Assembly: GCA_006176705.1 (NCBI GenBank)
Contig: QRFJ01000294.1
Span: 1-64,000, forward strand
Direction: 5' to 3'
DNA from: Cocos nucifera
Lineage: Eukaryota; Streptophyta; Magnoliopsida; Arecales; Arecaceae
DNA: 64,000 nucleotides
A program made the translations under genes and the position numbers. This document shows, piece by piece, positions 22,135 through 34,626 of this stretch. Under the pieces are notes generated by a model, which was not told where the DNA came from, made no database searches, and saw nothing but the letters and a program-made list of their open reading frames with translations. Every line of letters begins with the position of its first letter. Position 1 is the first letter of the stretch.

Positions 22135-24273
22135 GAAAATTTTTTTTGAAAAATATACACAGCAAAAATATTATTAATCAAATTAATAATAAGAGCTACA
22201 GATCTAATCTAAAAATTCTACATGCTATAGGATCTAATGTATCATATATGCATGCATATTTAAAAAATAAAATAGCAAGTGCAGTAAAATTATTTTATTA
22301 GCTTTTACGTATTCAGAATACGTTATCTTTTTATGAGTAGATGATCTCTACAATCTGATCTCCTTAGTGTCAATCTGATTACCATAATGTAGCCACACAC
22401 ATGTGTGGCCTCTATGGGTAATCCACATAGGGCCCAAATCTTGATCAACTCCTTCCGAGTGCTAGCTCAAATAGAAGTCTTCAATGGCTGATGTAGATCA
22501 AACTTCTTTGATCTTCTCCATCGGATCTTTAGATGCTCCAAATCCCAATGAATGTAGAAGATAGAAGAGGAGGCCTTCCAGTAGTCTTGTGAAATCATGA
22601 CCCTCGTAACTCATAATCTGGAATCCCAAACCCTAAGTAGAGATCCTAGGGTATGCACTCACCTAAATACCTTACGCCTGATTTTTCTCATGCATGCAGA
22701 GAAGAGACTTTCTCGTCTCTCCGTTGCTCTCTCCTCTCTTCATTGGGTTCTCTTCTGCACGCCCATAAAATCATGTATTTTATGGATCATCGCACAAACA
22801 AGAGAGACGTGTAGGAGAGGTTTCGATCATGTGCTTACCCATTCAATTCAAATCCCATTCGAATTGAATTTGTAACCAGATAAAACTAATCCAAAAGGGG
22901 TGTGAGAAGAGAAAATGCACGCCCTCCATAGCTTGAAAAAACTCATGAGAAACCTCTTTCTCATGGAGATAGGATGGCGCAAATATTGATGATGTGGCAT
23001 ATGGGAAGACTAGTCAAACTAGTCTCTTATTTGACATCCAATTGAACTATTCCAATCCAAATTGGTTAGGCCCAATTAGACCAGATTAAATTTAACTTAT
23101 TTAGGCTTAATTAGGCTCAATTAAATTTTAATCAAATCAAAAATTAATCCAGCCAACTCCTAAATTAAATCAAAGATTAAACCTCCTTGATGATTAGATC
23201 ATCTTATAACCTAATTGGGTCAAATCCAAATGAATCCAATTCAACTGATCTTGATCCAAAAATAATCACTCAATCAAATTGAGTTAATTAGTGATCAAAT
23301 CACTAATCAATCTTCTCTTGATCAGCCATTATATTAGATAGAAATCTCTAGTGTTTGTGACCCCGCAGGTTCGAACCTAAGTTGGTAGCACAGGAATAAG
23401 TTTTCTGAACTAATCGAAGTGACCATCTAGCAATGGTATCCAACATTTGGATAGGCCGAATAATGCAATCACAATATTCAGAACCTATGTGAATATGGTT
23501 ACCACATAATTCATCCCTTTGATCTCTATGCATAAGATGACTTTAAGATTTGACTGTCAATCCTAGAAGATACATCCAAATCATGTCTCAAAGCAATTAG
23601 TCCTATGACCCCTCAGAAGGACTACCTTGGCCAAGGCTTTGCTAAATTGAAATACTATTGAGCATAACTCCTGAGTCCAGGAGTGGTCAATCCCATCTTG
23701 ACTCATGCACCGACTCCTCAAGTACTTAATTGTACCTAAAAAATTTTCATCATTGAATTAAAAATTCAGGTAGTCTGGCATCAAAGCACAGTGAGTTGCT
23801 TGAAAGTCACCATAGTGATCTCAAGTTGGAGGGACACTTATGCCCATATTCCATCAGAGCAATTCTTGATAGCAGAAAAGCTTCAAAGTTGGTCACGTTT
23901 AGTGCAGATGTATCCCTACATCTCACCTGTATGCTATACCAGTATCTCCACACTCCTTGGTTAAGAGGACAACCAGTCTATATGGCACACAATGACCTAT
24001 ACTCAATAACCATTGTCATCCTTTAGTAATAATGTATCATTTGGTCATGAACTTATTTAAGAACTGAATGATAAATTCTCTCTTATCGATTCTAACTAGT
24101 CCTAAGGATTTGATCATACCATTTCCTATTTACAGGAATTCATTAGAAGATGAAAGATTTGTGATGAAAAAGGTAGAATAAATTTTATTCAATTAATAAT
24201 TCATATACAATTACATGAAATAGCTCAATCATCAATAGGCTGACGATTGGCTTTGGGATACTATTTTTAATAA
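22135..24273 (-). repeat. 3' LTR of copia element B (~2.1 kb)
   Basis: The right end, near 24273, abuts B's RNase H. The minus strand there reads TTAAAAATAGTATCCCAAAGCC, cut here by base changes, matching the starts of the LTRs of C and F (GTCCCAAAGCC). Bases 23380-24060 match the same family block on the other strand (for example at 41700-42400). The left end is approximate; the sequence passes into E's protease region between about 22095 and 22190. Confidence 0.7.
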
Positions 24274-24292
24274 TCTTTCACTTGGTCTAAAG

Positions 24293-24892
24293 CTAATTAG
24301 TGCAGTATCGTATACCCATCTTTGACTTGAAGTCATCAAACTCCTTCATCGCAACGGCTTTAGTGAATGGGTTGGTCAGGTTCTCCTTTCCATCAATCTT
24401 CTGTAGATCAACATCACCTCGATCCATGATCTCTCGGATAAGGTGGAAGTAGTATAGAATGTGCTTCATCCACTGGTGTGCTTTGAATTTCTTCGCCTGA
24501 GCAATGGCTCCAGAGCTGTCGTAGAAGAGCAGAACTGGACCATCTAGAGAGGGTGCAACTTCGAGTTCGGTAATGAACTTCTTCAGCCACACCATTTTTT
24601 TGGCAGCATCTGATGCAGCAATATACTTTACCACACTAAATCGACCACGGTGTGCTGATTAAAACTTTTTCAGCAGACAGTACCACCATTAAGGATAAAT
24701 ACATATCCCAACACACTCTTACTGTCATCATGATCAGACTAAAAACTGTAGTCTATAAATCCCATAAGTTTCAAGTCTGATTCACCATAAATAAGCTTCT
24801 GGTCCTTAGTATTTCTTAAATACTTTAGGATGGTTTTAACAATCTTTTAGTAATTCTTTCCTGGATCAAATTGGTATCTACTCACTACCCCT
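24293..24892 (-). pseudogene. RNase H part of element B
   Basis: The open stretch 24634-24293 (113 codons) encodes the copia RNase H C-terminus, with KYIAASDAAKKMVWLKKFI, then a YDSSGAIAQAKKF stretch corresponding to the conserved Asp-containing motif, and a KENLTNPFTKAV-type end. Sequence from 24640 to 24892 encodes the start of the domain but is frame-broken. The domain is cut at 24892 by the CACTA terminus and resumes at 38280. Confidence 0.75.
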
Positions 24893-24909
24893 CACTACTA
24901 AAAAAATGG
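24893..24909 (+). repeat. Left terminal inverted repeat of the CACTA element
   Basis: The sequence is CACTACTAAAAAAATGG. It pairs with 38262-38279 with about two mismatches. CACTA termini with the triplet target duplication are diagnostic of this superfamily. Confidence 0.85.
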
Positions 24910-25205
24910 TCTATGGCAGCGCATACTATGGTAGCGATTTTCATTAACCGCTGCTATAGGTTGGACCTATGGCAGTAGTTTTTGTAACTGCTGCCATAGG
25001 TCCGACATATAGCAGCGGTTAATAAAAATCGCTGTCGTAGGTTGGACCTATAGCAATGGTTATAAAAAATTAGTGCCATAGATCGACCTATAGCAGCAGT
25101 TAGTAAAATCGTTATAATAAGTCGGACCTATAGCAGCGGTTAGTATAAACCATTGCTATAAGTTTATTTATGGCAGTGGTTAATTATAACCACTACCATA
25201 TATAT
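24910..25205 (+). repeat. Left subterminal repeats of the CACTA element
   Basis: About ten copies, in both orientations, of a degenerate ~14-bp word of the form CTATGGCAGCGGTT / AACCGCTGCCATAG. Such arrays are where the En/Spm TNPA protein binds. A smaller group of the same word occurs at 26205-26280. Confidence 0.8.
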
Positions 25206-25206
25206 A

Positions 25207-26192
25207 TATATTTTTTAAAAATATTATATAATTTTAAAATTTAATATTTATCTTCATCATTCATTATCTAAATAATTATCATTAGAGTATTATCACAAAA
25301 GATCACCTCGATCCGATGGCCCTAGCTTCATCGATCAAAAAAATTCGATTTCGACGACCACGAATGATGATGCAATGATCTGATAGATGGAGACCTCCGA
25401 TGGATCAAAAAACCTACAACGATGATCTTACTGATGTTTGTAGTGTACTATCAAAGTTTCACTTCAATCAAATATCGTTATCTTGGTCAATTTAGTATAG
25501 GTTAGTTTCGACCGTTAAATGATAAACGAGTAATCAAAGGACCAAACGGTATCTGATTATGAGATATTTTTTCTTATAAATGATCTTGGCTACTATTTTA
25601 ATCATTTTTTATGGTGATGATTATAAAATTCAACTCGTGAGATGAAGAATGATCTAAAACTATACATCTTTTGATAACCATTCTGAAACTTCACTGATTG
25701 TTATGTTCGTGCTTTTGCAATATCTGCTTAAGATGAATAGTTTATATGAAAATAATTTAAATTTTACTATCATCATCATATAAAATATTTAAAATAATAA
25801 TAAAGATTATTTAACTAAAAAATTATCTCATAATCGAATGCCATTTAATCCTTTGATCGCTTGTTTCTAATTTAACGATCGAAATCATTTCGTACTAAAT
25901 TGACCATGATAATGATATTCAATTGAAGTAAAATTTTGATAGTATACTATAAACATCATCGAGATCATCGTTGTAGGTTTTTGGATCCATCGAAGATCTT
26001 CATCTATCAGATCATATCATCATTATTTATGATCGTCAAAATTAAATTTTTCTAATCGATGAAGCTAGGGCCATCGGATCGAGGCAATCTTTTACAACTA
26101 CACTCTAATGATAATTATTTAGATAATGAATAGTGAAGATGGGCATTAAATTTTAAAATTATATAATATTTTAAAAAAATAAGAAAAAAATT
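25207..26192. repeat. ~1-kb inverted repeat (hairpin) in the CACTA element
   Basis: The left arm (about 25207-25665) and right arm (about 25735-26192) are reverse complements at roughly 80-85% by eye; the spacer is about 70 bp. Matching blocks include GATCCGATGGCCCTAGCTTC (25314) against its complement near 26055, and AATAATTATCATTAGAGT (25270) against its complement near 26107. No coding potential is seen. Confidence 0.8.
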
Positions 26193-26327
26193 ATTTCTAA
26201 CCTACAGCAGCGGTTATCAAAAATCATTACTATAGATTTATAGCAGTGGTTCGATAATTACTACCATAGGTTATGTTAAAAATTCCTAAATTTTTTCTGC
26301 TTTCCTCCCATACGCGCTTGATCTCTC

Positions 26328-28238
26328 TGATGTGTGCTAATATATAGCTATGGCAAGTGTACCAATCGATCAAGTAATAAAGTAAGTGGGTAGAGTATCG
26401 TTCCTAGAGGATTGGAAAATAAGTACTGAAAAGCTCTATCCTGTACTTTATTTAGAAGATCGATTTATGAGAATAAGAAATTAAAGAATAAAATAAAAAA
26501 ATAACTAAAACTTATAAGAAAATAGAGAGAGTGTAATTATTAGGATTTTAAACTTAAGAGCAATAGGTTACTAAGGCAATCGGTTCACCAACTCAGTCAA
26601 TACAAAATTCAGGTTATTAGGTTAATTTTATTTCATGTAATGGTGGAGTCTCCTAGTTTATTCACTACCCTTTGGTTCAAACATAGCAAAACTATCAATA
26701 TTTATTAATTATCCTTTGGTCCATGTGTAATTTAAATAAATATCAATGCATTAAGTTTTGTGAAATCTTCTAATTAAAATATGTTGCGTCCAAAGCGCAC
26801 TAAAATTCTTGCATGCATATGGATTTTAATTCGATTCATAATACAAGGTATATAATCAAGAAGCAATAACATAGATGTACTTGATCCGTATCATCTATGT
26901 TCATCAGATCAATTAAAAGATGATCAGTAATCTAAAAGCATTAAGATTAGATTTATATACTCCTCATGAATAAAATTTAAAATTAAAAATAAATCATACT
27001 AAATATTACATCAAAAGAGTGGCTACACCTTAGCCTTAGTAAAAAAAAATTTAGTTCATGATAACAAGTTCAAAAATAATAAATAAAATAAAAAGCATGA
27101 AAAAATTAGACTGTTTATTTGCTGAAATTGGTTGTCCATTGCTCTTGGTATGGAAAACTCGATGAAGAAGAAGAGAAGCCCCTTGATCGATGTCCTGACT
27201 GTCGGAAGAAGAAAAGAAGAAGAAAGAAAAATAATAAAGAAATAAAAGCTCTTTCTCTTCTCTCTCCCTTAAAACTCTCAAACCCTCTCTAAAATTTCTC
27301 TAAGGATCTCTCTCTATTTTTCTCTATTACTCTCTATTATTGTTCTAAAATTCTCTCTCTCAACAGCAATAGGAACATGGTCTTTAAATAGGCTAAGAAG
27401 AAGAGTTTCTATCGAAATCCATAAAAAATCCTGAAAGAATTGGATTTAAAACTCCTAACACAACTAAGATTGAAATTTGGATCATTCTGACCATTGGATG
27501 ATAATCAAATGGCCAAAAACCACTCAAAATTCACTTTTAATCTCCCAAATCCACTAGGATTAAACAGTAGCCATTGGATCAACTCCTAAATGGATTATGG
27601 GCTGTCCGATCGTGCACAGGAGAGCTTTAGACATTAGTTAAAAATCAGGATGAACCTCAACCATTGGATCTCGACCGAAAGCTACATCCGCTATTCATCA
27701 GCGCATAGATTTTAGCCGTTTGATCAAATCCAAGAGAACAGCATCCATCGGATCAGGAAAAATTCTCAAAATATCCTCTATAGACCGTGTGTGAGCTCGG
27801 CATTATATGGACTGCCACTTCCTTCAGCCAATCGGAGTGCTCTTGTCCCCATGAAATCTCCAAAATATCCTCACCTGGTCACTATAGCAGTCCACCATGC
27901 ACTGCAAAAAATCCTGACGTCAGCATGGCGTAAGCTGGGTATAAGTGGGCGATCGGTCTGAGCACGATCGGGCTGGGCGGTCTACTGAGCCAATTTTTTT
28001 GGGCCGATTTGAACCAGACCGGCCGACTTTTTTTTTTAATATCATTTCCTTTGAAATTCAATTTTGGACTCATTTGAAGTCCATTTTGCTTGAAATTTAT
28101 TTCATCTGATCCAAAAAAATAAAATCTTCATATTGGTGGCCTTTTTATATAGAATTAACAAAAGTATCAATTTCTTAAAAATAGATTAATTTATTTTATA
28201 ATTTAATACTTTTGTTAGTGTATTTTTACCACTTATCA
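26328..28238 (-). repeat. 3' LTR of Athila-2 (1911 bp)
   Basis: The plus-strand ends are TGATGTGTGC and CTTATCA. It matches 31785-33681 throughout. Next to its right end lies the polypurine tract. The antisense and sense open frames inside it (27051-27281, 27882-28073) have no recognisable domain. Confidence 0.85.
27383..27390 (-). promoter_or_regulatory. TATA-like box in Athila-2 3' LTR
   Basis: The minus strand reads TATTTAAA. The same motif stands at 32837-32844 in the other LTR. Weak motif; strand and position fit. Confidence 0.35.
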
Positions 28239-28252
28239 CATCCTCCAACTTA
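28239..28252 (-). other. Polypurine tract of Athila-2
   Basis: On the minus strand the sequence is AAGTTGGAGGATGT, directly before the LTR start TGATAAG. It resembles the tract of Athila-1 (TTAAGTTGGGGTG). Confidence 0.65.
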
Positions 28253-29300
28253 GTCATTGCTAGTCCCTTAGCAATGCTTTATTTAATATCATATTTTAAT
28301 AAGATTATCCATCAAAAAGATAAATCTAGAGTTAAAGATTAAAAAGTTTAGAAAATATCACTAACTAAGCATTGAGCTTCAGAAGCAAATTTTACAGTCG
28401 GTACAATTAAAAACTTCTTTAGAGTACATCAAAGATTTATAGAATTTATGTTCGTGATGAATAACTTTTAGCATTTTAGTATTAATTTAAAGGATAAAAG
28501 TATCCTCTCTTATCACCTATTTTGGTTAATTTTCTATACATTCCTAATTTTATGCTCATAAATTAAGGTAGCTTTCACACTGCCTTAGTTTTTATTTTTT
28601 TGTTGAGCATCCTGGCCTTCCTTCCATCATTTTACATAAATTTCCACACTTGACCTAGGTGTAGAGACCCAGTTACTAGGTTTTGGATAATTCACATATA
28701 CTCTATCTTTTGCACTTTATTTTTAGGCAGATAGCTCTTTTCTTAAATTCAAGTTTTTTTGATTAGAATGTACATTAATTATCAATTTTTAGTGATAATT
28801 GAATCCTCAATTGGCCTTATAATCAATACCTACTTTACCTTGTTAGTGTGCATGTGCAATTAGAAGTGCTAATAGTCTTTTGATGATCTAAGTAGGCTGC
28901 TAAAAGTCTGATCAACTAATTTACTTCTTTAACTCGTTACATTCATTAGCAGATACTTCTATCTTTTATTACTTGTCCAGTCTATTTTGCTTAAGATTTT
29001 CTTCTTGACACATGGTTTACCCCCCAACTTATTTTGCATTATCTCAAAGGAGAAAGAAAAAGTAAAGATGCAATAAAGAAAAGGAAGGAATACACCTGAT
29101 TTGGTTCAGTTTGGTTCTTTGAAGCTTTAAAATTTGGCTTAAGCTCTCATTGATTTTTCTCTGCAAAATTGAAAATACACACCAAAGTAGTAAAAGAGCA
29201 ACACAAATTACCAAAAAATAAAAAAAAAATGATCAAAATTAAAAAAAAAAGAAACAACATATCTAGTAGTTCTGATTTATAGTCTTCAGCTTGACTTTCT
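28253..29300 (-). other. Athila-2: 3' internal noncoding region
   Basis: I see no gene here. The stretch is AT-rich with a poly(A)-rich run near 29215-29250. It occupies the place where RT, RNase H and integrase would be expected. The layout (a 'CCAACTTAGTC...' block beside the polypurine tract, and a 'GAGACCCAGTTACTAGG' block near 28663) parallels the same region of Athila-1. Confidence 0.5.
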
Positions 29301-30896
29301 TTAAGTTCTGAGTTAAATCAATCTAGTGCCACTTCAATTGGAATACTTTCATATTTGGTCGAGCCCTCTTTCAATTGGACATTGCTAGCTTTCATAGTCT
29401 CAAACCTATTTTTTACAGAATTCTCATATACTGAATTATCAATAATATCAATTAGAAAATAAGTTTGATTATCATCAAAATGTTTAGTATGTTTAAAAAT
29501 ATTAAAAGTAACTTGTTCGTCTTGGATTCTAAGAATTAATTTTTCTTATTGAACATCTATTAAAGCTCCTCCAGTAGCTAAAAAGGGTCTACCTAAGATA
29601 AGGAGTACATCATAATCTTCTTCCATATCAAGAATAATAAAATCAACAAAAAAAAATAAACTTGTTTACCTTTACCAAGACATCCTCCACTATACCTCTT
29701 GGATATTTGATGGATCTGTCGGCTAATTGAAGAGTAATAGTGGTAGGCTTCGGTTCTCCTAGACCCAGCTTCCTGAAAATAGAAAAAGGTATGAGATTGA
29801 TACTTGCTCCTAAATCATATAAAATTTTATCAAAACTACAATCATCAATAATGCAAGGAATAGTAAAACTTCCTAGATCTTTTAGCTTCTATGGTAATTT
29901 ATTTTGAAGTATTGCTGAGCATTCTTCATTCAAATTTATTCTCTCATGCTCCTTCAGCCTTTTCTTTTTTGTTAGAATTTCTTTAAGAAACTTGACATAC
30001 CTGGGCATTTGAATGATAGCATCTACAAAAAGAATATTAATATGTAAATTCTTTAAAATTTTAAAAAAGTTAGAAAATTCCTTATCTGGATGCTGTATTT
30101 GTCTCTCTGAGAATGGTAGTGGTGGCACGTAGGGCTTCACATTTGGATCGGCAAACTGTATACTTGGAGACCATCCATCTGCTGGTTGTTTTGGTGACTG
30201 ACGAATTTTAGTTGATGGTTCATTATTTATAGTTGGCTCTTCAGTCTCTTTCTTCTGATGTGGCTCCTCCAGCTTTTTACCACTTCTTAAGATGATAGCA
30301 TTGACTTGCTCCCTTAGATTGGTCTCCGTGTTGCTAGGCAAGGATCCCTGAGATCTCTCAGAAATTATCTTAGCCATTTGGCCTATTTGCATCTCCAAGT
30401 TTCGAATTGCTGCTGTTTGGTCCTGCCTAAGTTTGGCTTCCAAATTTTTTATAGTTGCTTCTTGGTTTTGCATGAATTTGACCATCAATTCCTCCATGTT
30501 GGACTTCTTTTCAAGTACTTGGAACCCTGGGGCTGGTTGTTGTGATGCATTTTGATTGCTCTGTGAGAAATTTGGGTGCTGCCTCCACCCTTGATTGTAT
30601 GTGTTGGAGTAGGGATTATTTTATTGCGGTCTAAAAAAATTATCAACATAATTAGCTATATCAGTTGCTTTAGGAAAAGGATTATCTGTCTGACATTTGC
30701 TTGTATCGTGTCCTCCTCCACACAGGTCACAAGTGATGCTCTGAACATGCATAGCTATTTCCTTTAAGTTGTTGACTTTGACTCTAAGGGCTATAATTTC
30801 AGCTAGTAAGGTTGGCACACAATCTACTCCCTGCATAACTGCTAGTCTTTTCGGCATCATGCATTCTATTTGCCATTGATAGCTATTTAATGCCAT
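29300..30896 (-). pseudogene. Athila-2 gag C-terminus, zinc knuckle and protease remnant
   Basis: From the right: 30896-30621 contains the zinc knuckle CDLCGGGHDTSKC (CX2CX4HX4C), intact. After a frame break, 30497-29889 encodes a coiled-coil linker (IRNLEMQIGQMAKIISERSQ) and the Athila-specific PYVPPLPFSER motif. One TAG at about 29886 then separates it from the retroviral-type aspartic protease (about 29885-29540), whose active-site motif reads YDLGASINLIP. The protease would have cut the polyprotein. No pol domains follow before the 3' LTR. Confidence 0.8.
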
Positions 30897-30989
30897 CTCA
30901 TCGATCAGATCAAAGGCTTATTTCTTTGTTTTTTGGTTAATGGTTCCTCCTGCTGCTGCATCAATCATAGAATGATTAGTAGGAGATAA

Positions 30990-31400
30990 ATCATTATAGA
31001 AAGTTTATACCTGAAGCCATATGGGTAGTTGATGATGTGGACATCTTCTTAGCAGTTTCTTAAAATGCTCCCAAGCCTCATATAGTATCTCCATGTCCAT
31101 CTACATAAAAGAAGTGATATCGTCGCGCATCTTGATAGTCTTGGAAGGTGGAAAGTATTTGGCTAAGAATTTTTGGGCTAGGACATCCCAAGTTGTAATA
31201 GAACCTATAGGAAGAGAATGAAGCCAACATTTAGCTTTATCCCATAAGGAGAAAGGAAATAAGCTTAGTCTAATAGCATCATCCGACACCCCATTAATTT
31301 TAAAAGTATCATAAAGTTCAAGAAAGTTAATGGGCATTCGGATCATCATGCAAGTGTCCATTGAATTGGACAATTGATTAAATCATCTGAATCATCGTCG
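30990..31400 (-). pseudogene. Athila-2 gag, N-terminal retrotransposon gag domain
   Basis: The open stretch 31373-31101 encodes the central gag domain common to Athila elements, including DDAIRLSLFPFSLWDKAKCW and WDVLAQKFLAKYFPPSKT. It continues, frame-broken, to about 30990. It forms one decayed gene with the fragment at 29300-30896. The upstream start is not convincing. Bases 31400-31760 are leader or decayed gag N-terminus. Confidence 0.75.
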
Positions 31401-31760
31401 ATTTTATTTTGAAGTTGTTTGCTCGCACAGGCGGTCTCCTGATGCTCGAAGCTGCATCAGCTACAGATGGTGTGATGTAATCGTTTAATGGATGATGTAC
31501 TGCTCGAATAGCTTCATGCTATCCCTCGATCGCCATATCCAATCCCAAATTGATGTCGTTAGAATCTTTAGCTGCCATGTTTCTTTCTTATTGTAGTCTT
31601 CTGATGGTCCTTTCAATTTCTGGATCTAAAGATAGTAAGTTACTATGTCCAGTACGTGTCATGCACTGAACAAATTTTAAAAATAAAGTAAGAACAAAAA
31701 TTTAAAATAAAATTCTAAAGTAAAGCTAGGATCAAAATTTCAATATTATTTTAGATACAA

Positions 31761-31778
31761 TCTTCGACAATGGCGCCA
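31761..31778 (-). other. Primer-binding site of Athila-2, altered
   Basis: On the minus strand the sequence is TGGCGCCATTGTCGAAGA. The first seven bases equal the tRNA-Asp site of Athila-1, but five of the eighteen differ, so the primer match is imperfect through decay. Confidence 0.65.
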
Positions 31779-31784
31779 AAAACT

Positions 31785-33681
31785 TGATGCATGCTAATCT
31801 ATAGCTATGGCAAGTGCACCAGTCGATCAAGTAATAAAGTAAGTGAGTAGAGGATCATCCCTAGAAGATTGAAAAATAAGTACTAAAAAGCTCTTTCCTA
31901 TGCTTTATTTAGAAGACCGATTTATGAGAATAAAAAATTAAAGAACAAAATAAAGAAATAATTAAAAATTATAAAGAAATAGAGAGAGTATAATTATTAG
32001 GATTTTAAACTTAAGAGCAATAGGTTACTAAGGCAATCGATTCACCAACTCAGTCAATACAAAATTTAGGTTATTAGGTTAATTTTATTTCATGTGATGG
32101 TGGAATCTCCTAGTTTATTCACTATCTTTTGGTTCAGGCATAGCAACACTATCAATATTTATTAATTACCTTTTGATTCAGGTATAATTTAAATAAATAT
32201 CAATGTATTAAGTTTTATAAAATCCTCTAATTAAAATACACTACGTCCAAAGCGCACTAAAATTTCTGCATGCATATGAATTCTAATTCGATTCATAATA
32301 TAAGCTATATAATCAAGAAGCAATAATGTAGATGTACTTGGTCCGTATCATCTATGTTCATCAGATCAATTAGAAGATGGCCAGTAATCTAAAAGCATTA
32401 AGATCAGATTTATATACTCCTCATGAATAAAATTTAAAATTAAAAATAAATCATATTGAATATTGCATCAAAAGAGTGGCTACACCTTAGCCTTAGTAAA
32501 AAAAATTTAGTTCATGATAATAAGTTCAAAAATAATAAATAAAATAAAAAGTATGAAGAAATTAGACTATTTATTTCCTGAAATTGGTTGTCCGTTGCTC
32601 TTGGTGTGGAAAACTTGATGAAGAATGAGAGAAGCCCCTTGATCGTTGTCTTGATTGTCGAAAGAAGAAAAGAAGAAGAAAGAAAAATAATAAAGAAATA
32701 AAAGCTCTTTCTCCTCTCTCCCTTAAAACTCTCAAATCCTCTCTAAAATCTCTCTAAAGATCTCTCTCTATTTTTCTCTATTACTCTTTGTTACTGTTCT
32801 AAAACTCTCTCTCTCGGCAGCAACAGCAACAGGATCTTTAAATAGGCTAAGGAGAAGAGTTTCTATCGAAATCCATAAAAAATCCTGGAAGAATTGGGTT
32901 TAAAACTCCTAACATAACTCAGATTGAAATCTGGATCATTCTGACCATTGGATGATGATCAAACGGCCAAAAACCACTCAAAATTCACTTTTAATCTCCT
33001 AGATCCACAAGGATTAAACAATAGCCATTGGATCAACTCCTAGATGGATTATGGGCCATCCGATCATGCACAGGCTTAAGACATTAGTTAAAAATTAGGA
33101 TGAACCTCAACCATTGGATCTCAACCAAAAGCTGCATCTGCCGTTCATTAGCACACAGATTTCAGCCGTTTGATCAAATCCAAGAGAACAACATCCATCG
33201 GATCAGGCAAAATTCTTAGAATACCCTTTATGGATCGTGTGCGACCCCGGCATTGCATGGATTGCCACTTCCTTCAGCCAATCAAAGCGTTCTTGTCCCC
33301 ATAAAATCCCCGAAATGCCCTCGCCTGATCACTATAGTGGTCCACCGTGCACCGCAAAAAATCCTGAGGTTAGCATGGCATAAGTGGATGGTTGGTCTGA
33401 GTGCGGTTGGGTTGGCCGATCTGTTGAGCTAGTTTTTCTGAGTCGGTTTGAACCGGACCGATCGACTTTTTTTTTTGATATCATTTTCTTTGAAATTCAA
33501 TTCTAGACTCGTTTGAAGTCCATTTTGCTTGAAATTTATTTCATCTGATCCAGAAAAATAAGATCTTCATATTGGTGGCCTTCTTTCCTGCATAGAATTA
33601 ACAAAAATATCAATTTCTCAAAAATAGATTAATTTATTTTATAATTTAATACTTTTATTAATGTATTTTTATCACTTATCT
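31785..33681 (-). repeat. 5' LTR of Athila-2 (1897 bp)
   Basis: The plus-strand ends are TGATGCATGC and CTTATCT; the last base is changed from the CTTATCA of the other LTR. The inner end is next to the primer-binding site. It carries the same TATTTAAA motif at 32837-32844. Confidence 0.85.
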
Positions 33682-34530
33682 CTCTCTCTCTCTGTCTCTC
33701 CCCCTCCTCTTCATCGCCGCCCCTCCTTCCCCTCGATCCCGCCCCCATCTTCCCCCTCCCCCTTCGACCCTCTATCCGCAGCTGCCCCTCCCCGCCACCC
33801 ACCCCCCACCCAGCCCCCAACCCACACCCTCCCCTCAGCCGCCTCTTCCCACCACCAGCCACCCCCAACCCGACCCCCTACCCTCCACCCTCCCCCCGGC
33901 TGCCCCTCCTTCCCCCATCCTCAGCCGCTCCCGCCACCCCCACCCAGCCCCCCCCACCCCCCACCCTCCCTCGCCGCCCCTCCTTCCCCCCATCCCCGGT
34001 CGTCCCTCCCACCACCCTGCCACCCCCCACCCCCCCAATCTTCGGCCGCCCTTCCCCGCCACCCCCACCCAGCCCCCCTGCCCCCCATCCTCCCCCTGTT
34101 TGCCCCTCCTTCCACCCATCCCCGGTCGCTCCTCCCGCCACCTGCCACCCCCACCCCCCACCCCGCCCCCCTAACCCCCCACCCTCCCCCCAGCCGCCCT
34201 CCTTCCCCCATTCCTGGCTGCCCCTCCCCGCCATCCTGCCACCCCCAGCCTCCCATCTTCGACTGCCCCTCTCCGCCACCCCCACCCAGCCCTCCCACCC
34301 CCCACCCTCCTTACGGCCGCCCGTCCTTCCCCTTCATCCCTGGCCGCTCCTCCCCGCCACACTGCCACCCCCCCACCCCCGAGGCCCCCATCCCGACCGC
34401 CCCTCCCCGCCACCCCCCACTCAACCCCCCACACTCTCCCTACCAGTCGCCGACCCTCCCATCACTGTGCCTCCCGAGCCTCCTCATCACTGTGCCCACC
34501 CTCCCCCTGCCCTCATCCTTGGCCTCCCTT

Positions 34531-34580
<50 letters not shown>

Positions 34581-34625
34581 TCTTTCTCTCTCTTCTCACT
34601 ATCTCACTCATTTTACTTTTGTTTA
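33682..34625. repeat. Pyrimidine-rich low-complexity block in the CACTA element
   Basis: The block is almost entirely C and T with CCCCACCC and CCCTCC words. It ends in a (CT)n run at about 34527-34576. A 353-codon Pro/Ser/His-rich frame on the plus strand and several Gly/Arg-rich frames on the minus strand arise from composition alone. I do not call a gene. Confidence 0.7.
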
Positions 34626-34626
34626 C

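Larger units (their letters stand above)
26328..33681 (-). mobile_element. Athila-2: non-autonomous Athila-like LTR retrotransposon
   Basis: LTRs of about 1.9 kb at 26328-28238 and 31785-33681 enclose a 3.5-kb interior with a polypurine tract, gag, a protease segment and a primer-binding site, all on the minus strand. The five bases on each side are CTCTC (26323-26327 and 33682-33686), a perfect target duplication. There is no RT, RNase H or integrase. The LTRs differ at roughly one base in ten over the first 250 bp, mostly transitions, so the insertion is old. It is inserted in the CT-rich part of the CACTA element. Confidence 0.9.

Noticed and set aside
22597..22875. 92-codon plus-strand frame
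   Set aside because: It lies in the LTR of B, has no domain and no codon-like composition.
24910..25205. Regularly spaced repeats that might suggest a CRISPR array
   Set aside because: Units are short, degenerate, in both orientations and next to CACTA termini; this is a plant transposon subterminal array.
33629..34434. Several Gly/Arg-rich minus-strand frames of 79-135 codons
   Set aside because: They are the complement of C/T-rich low-complexity DNA, overlapping in all frames.
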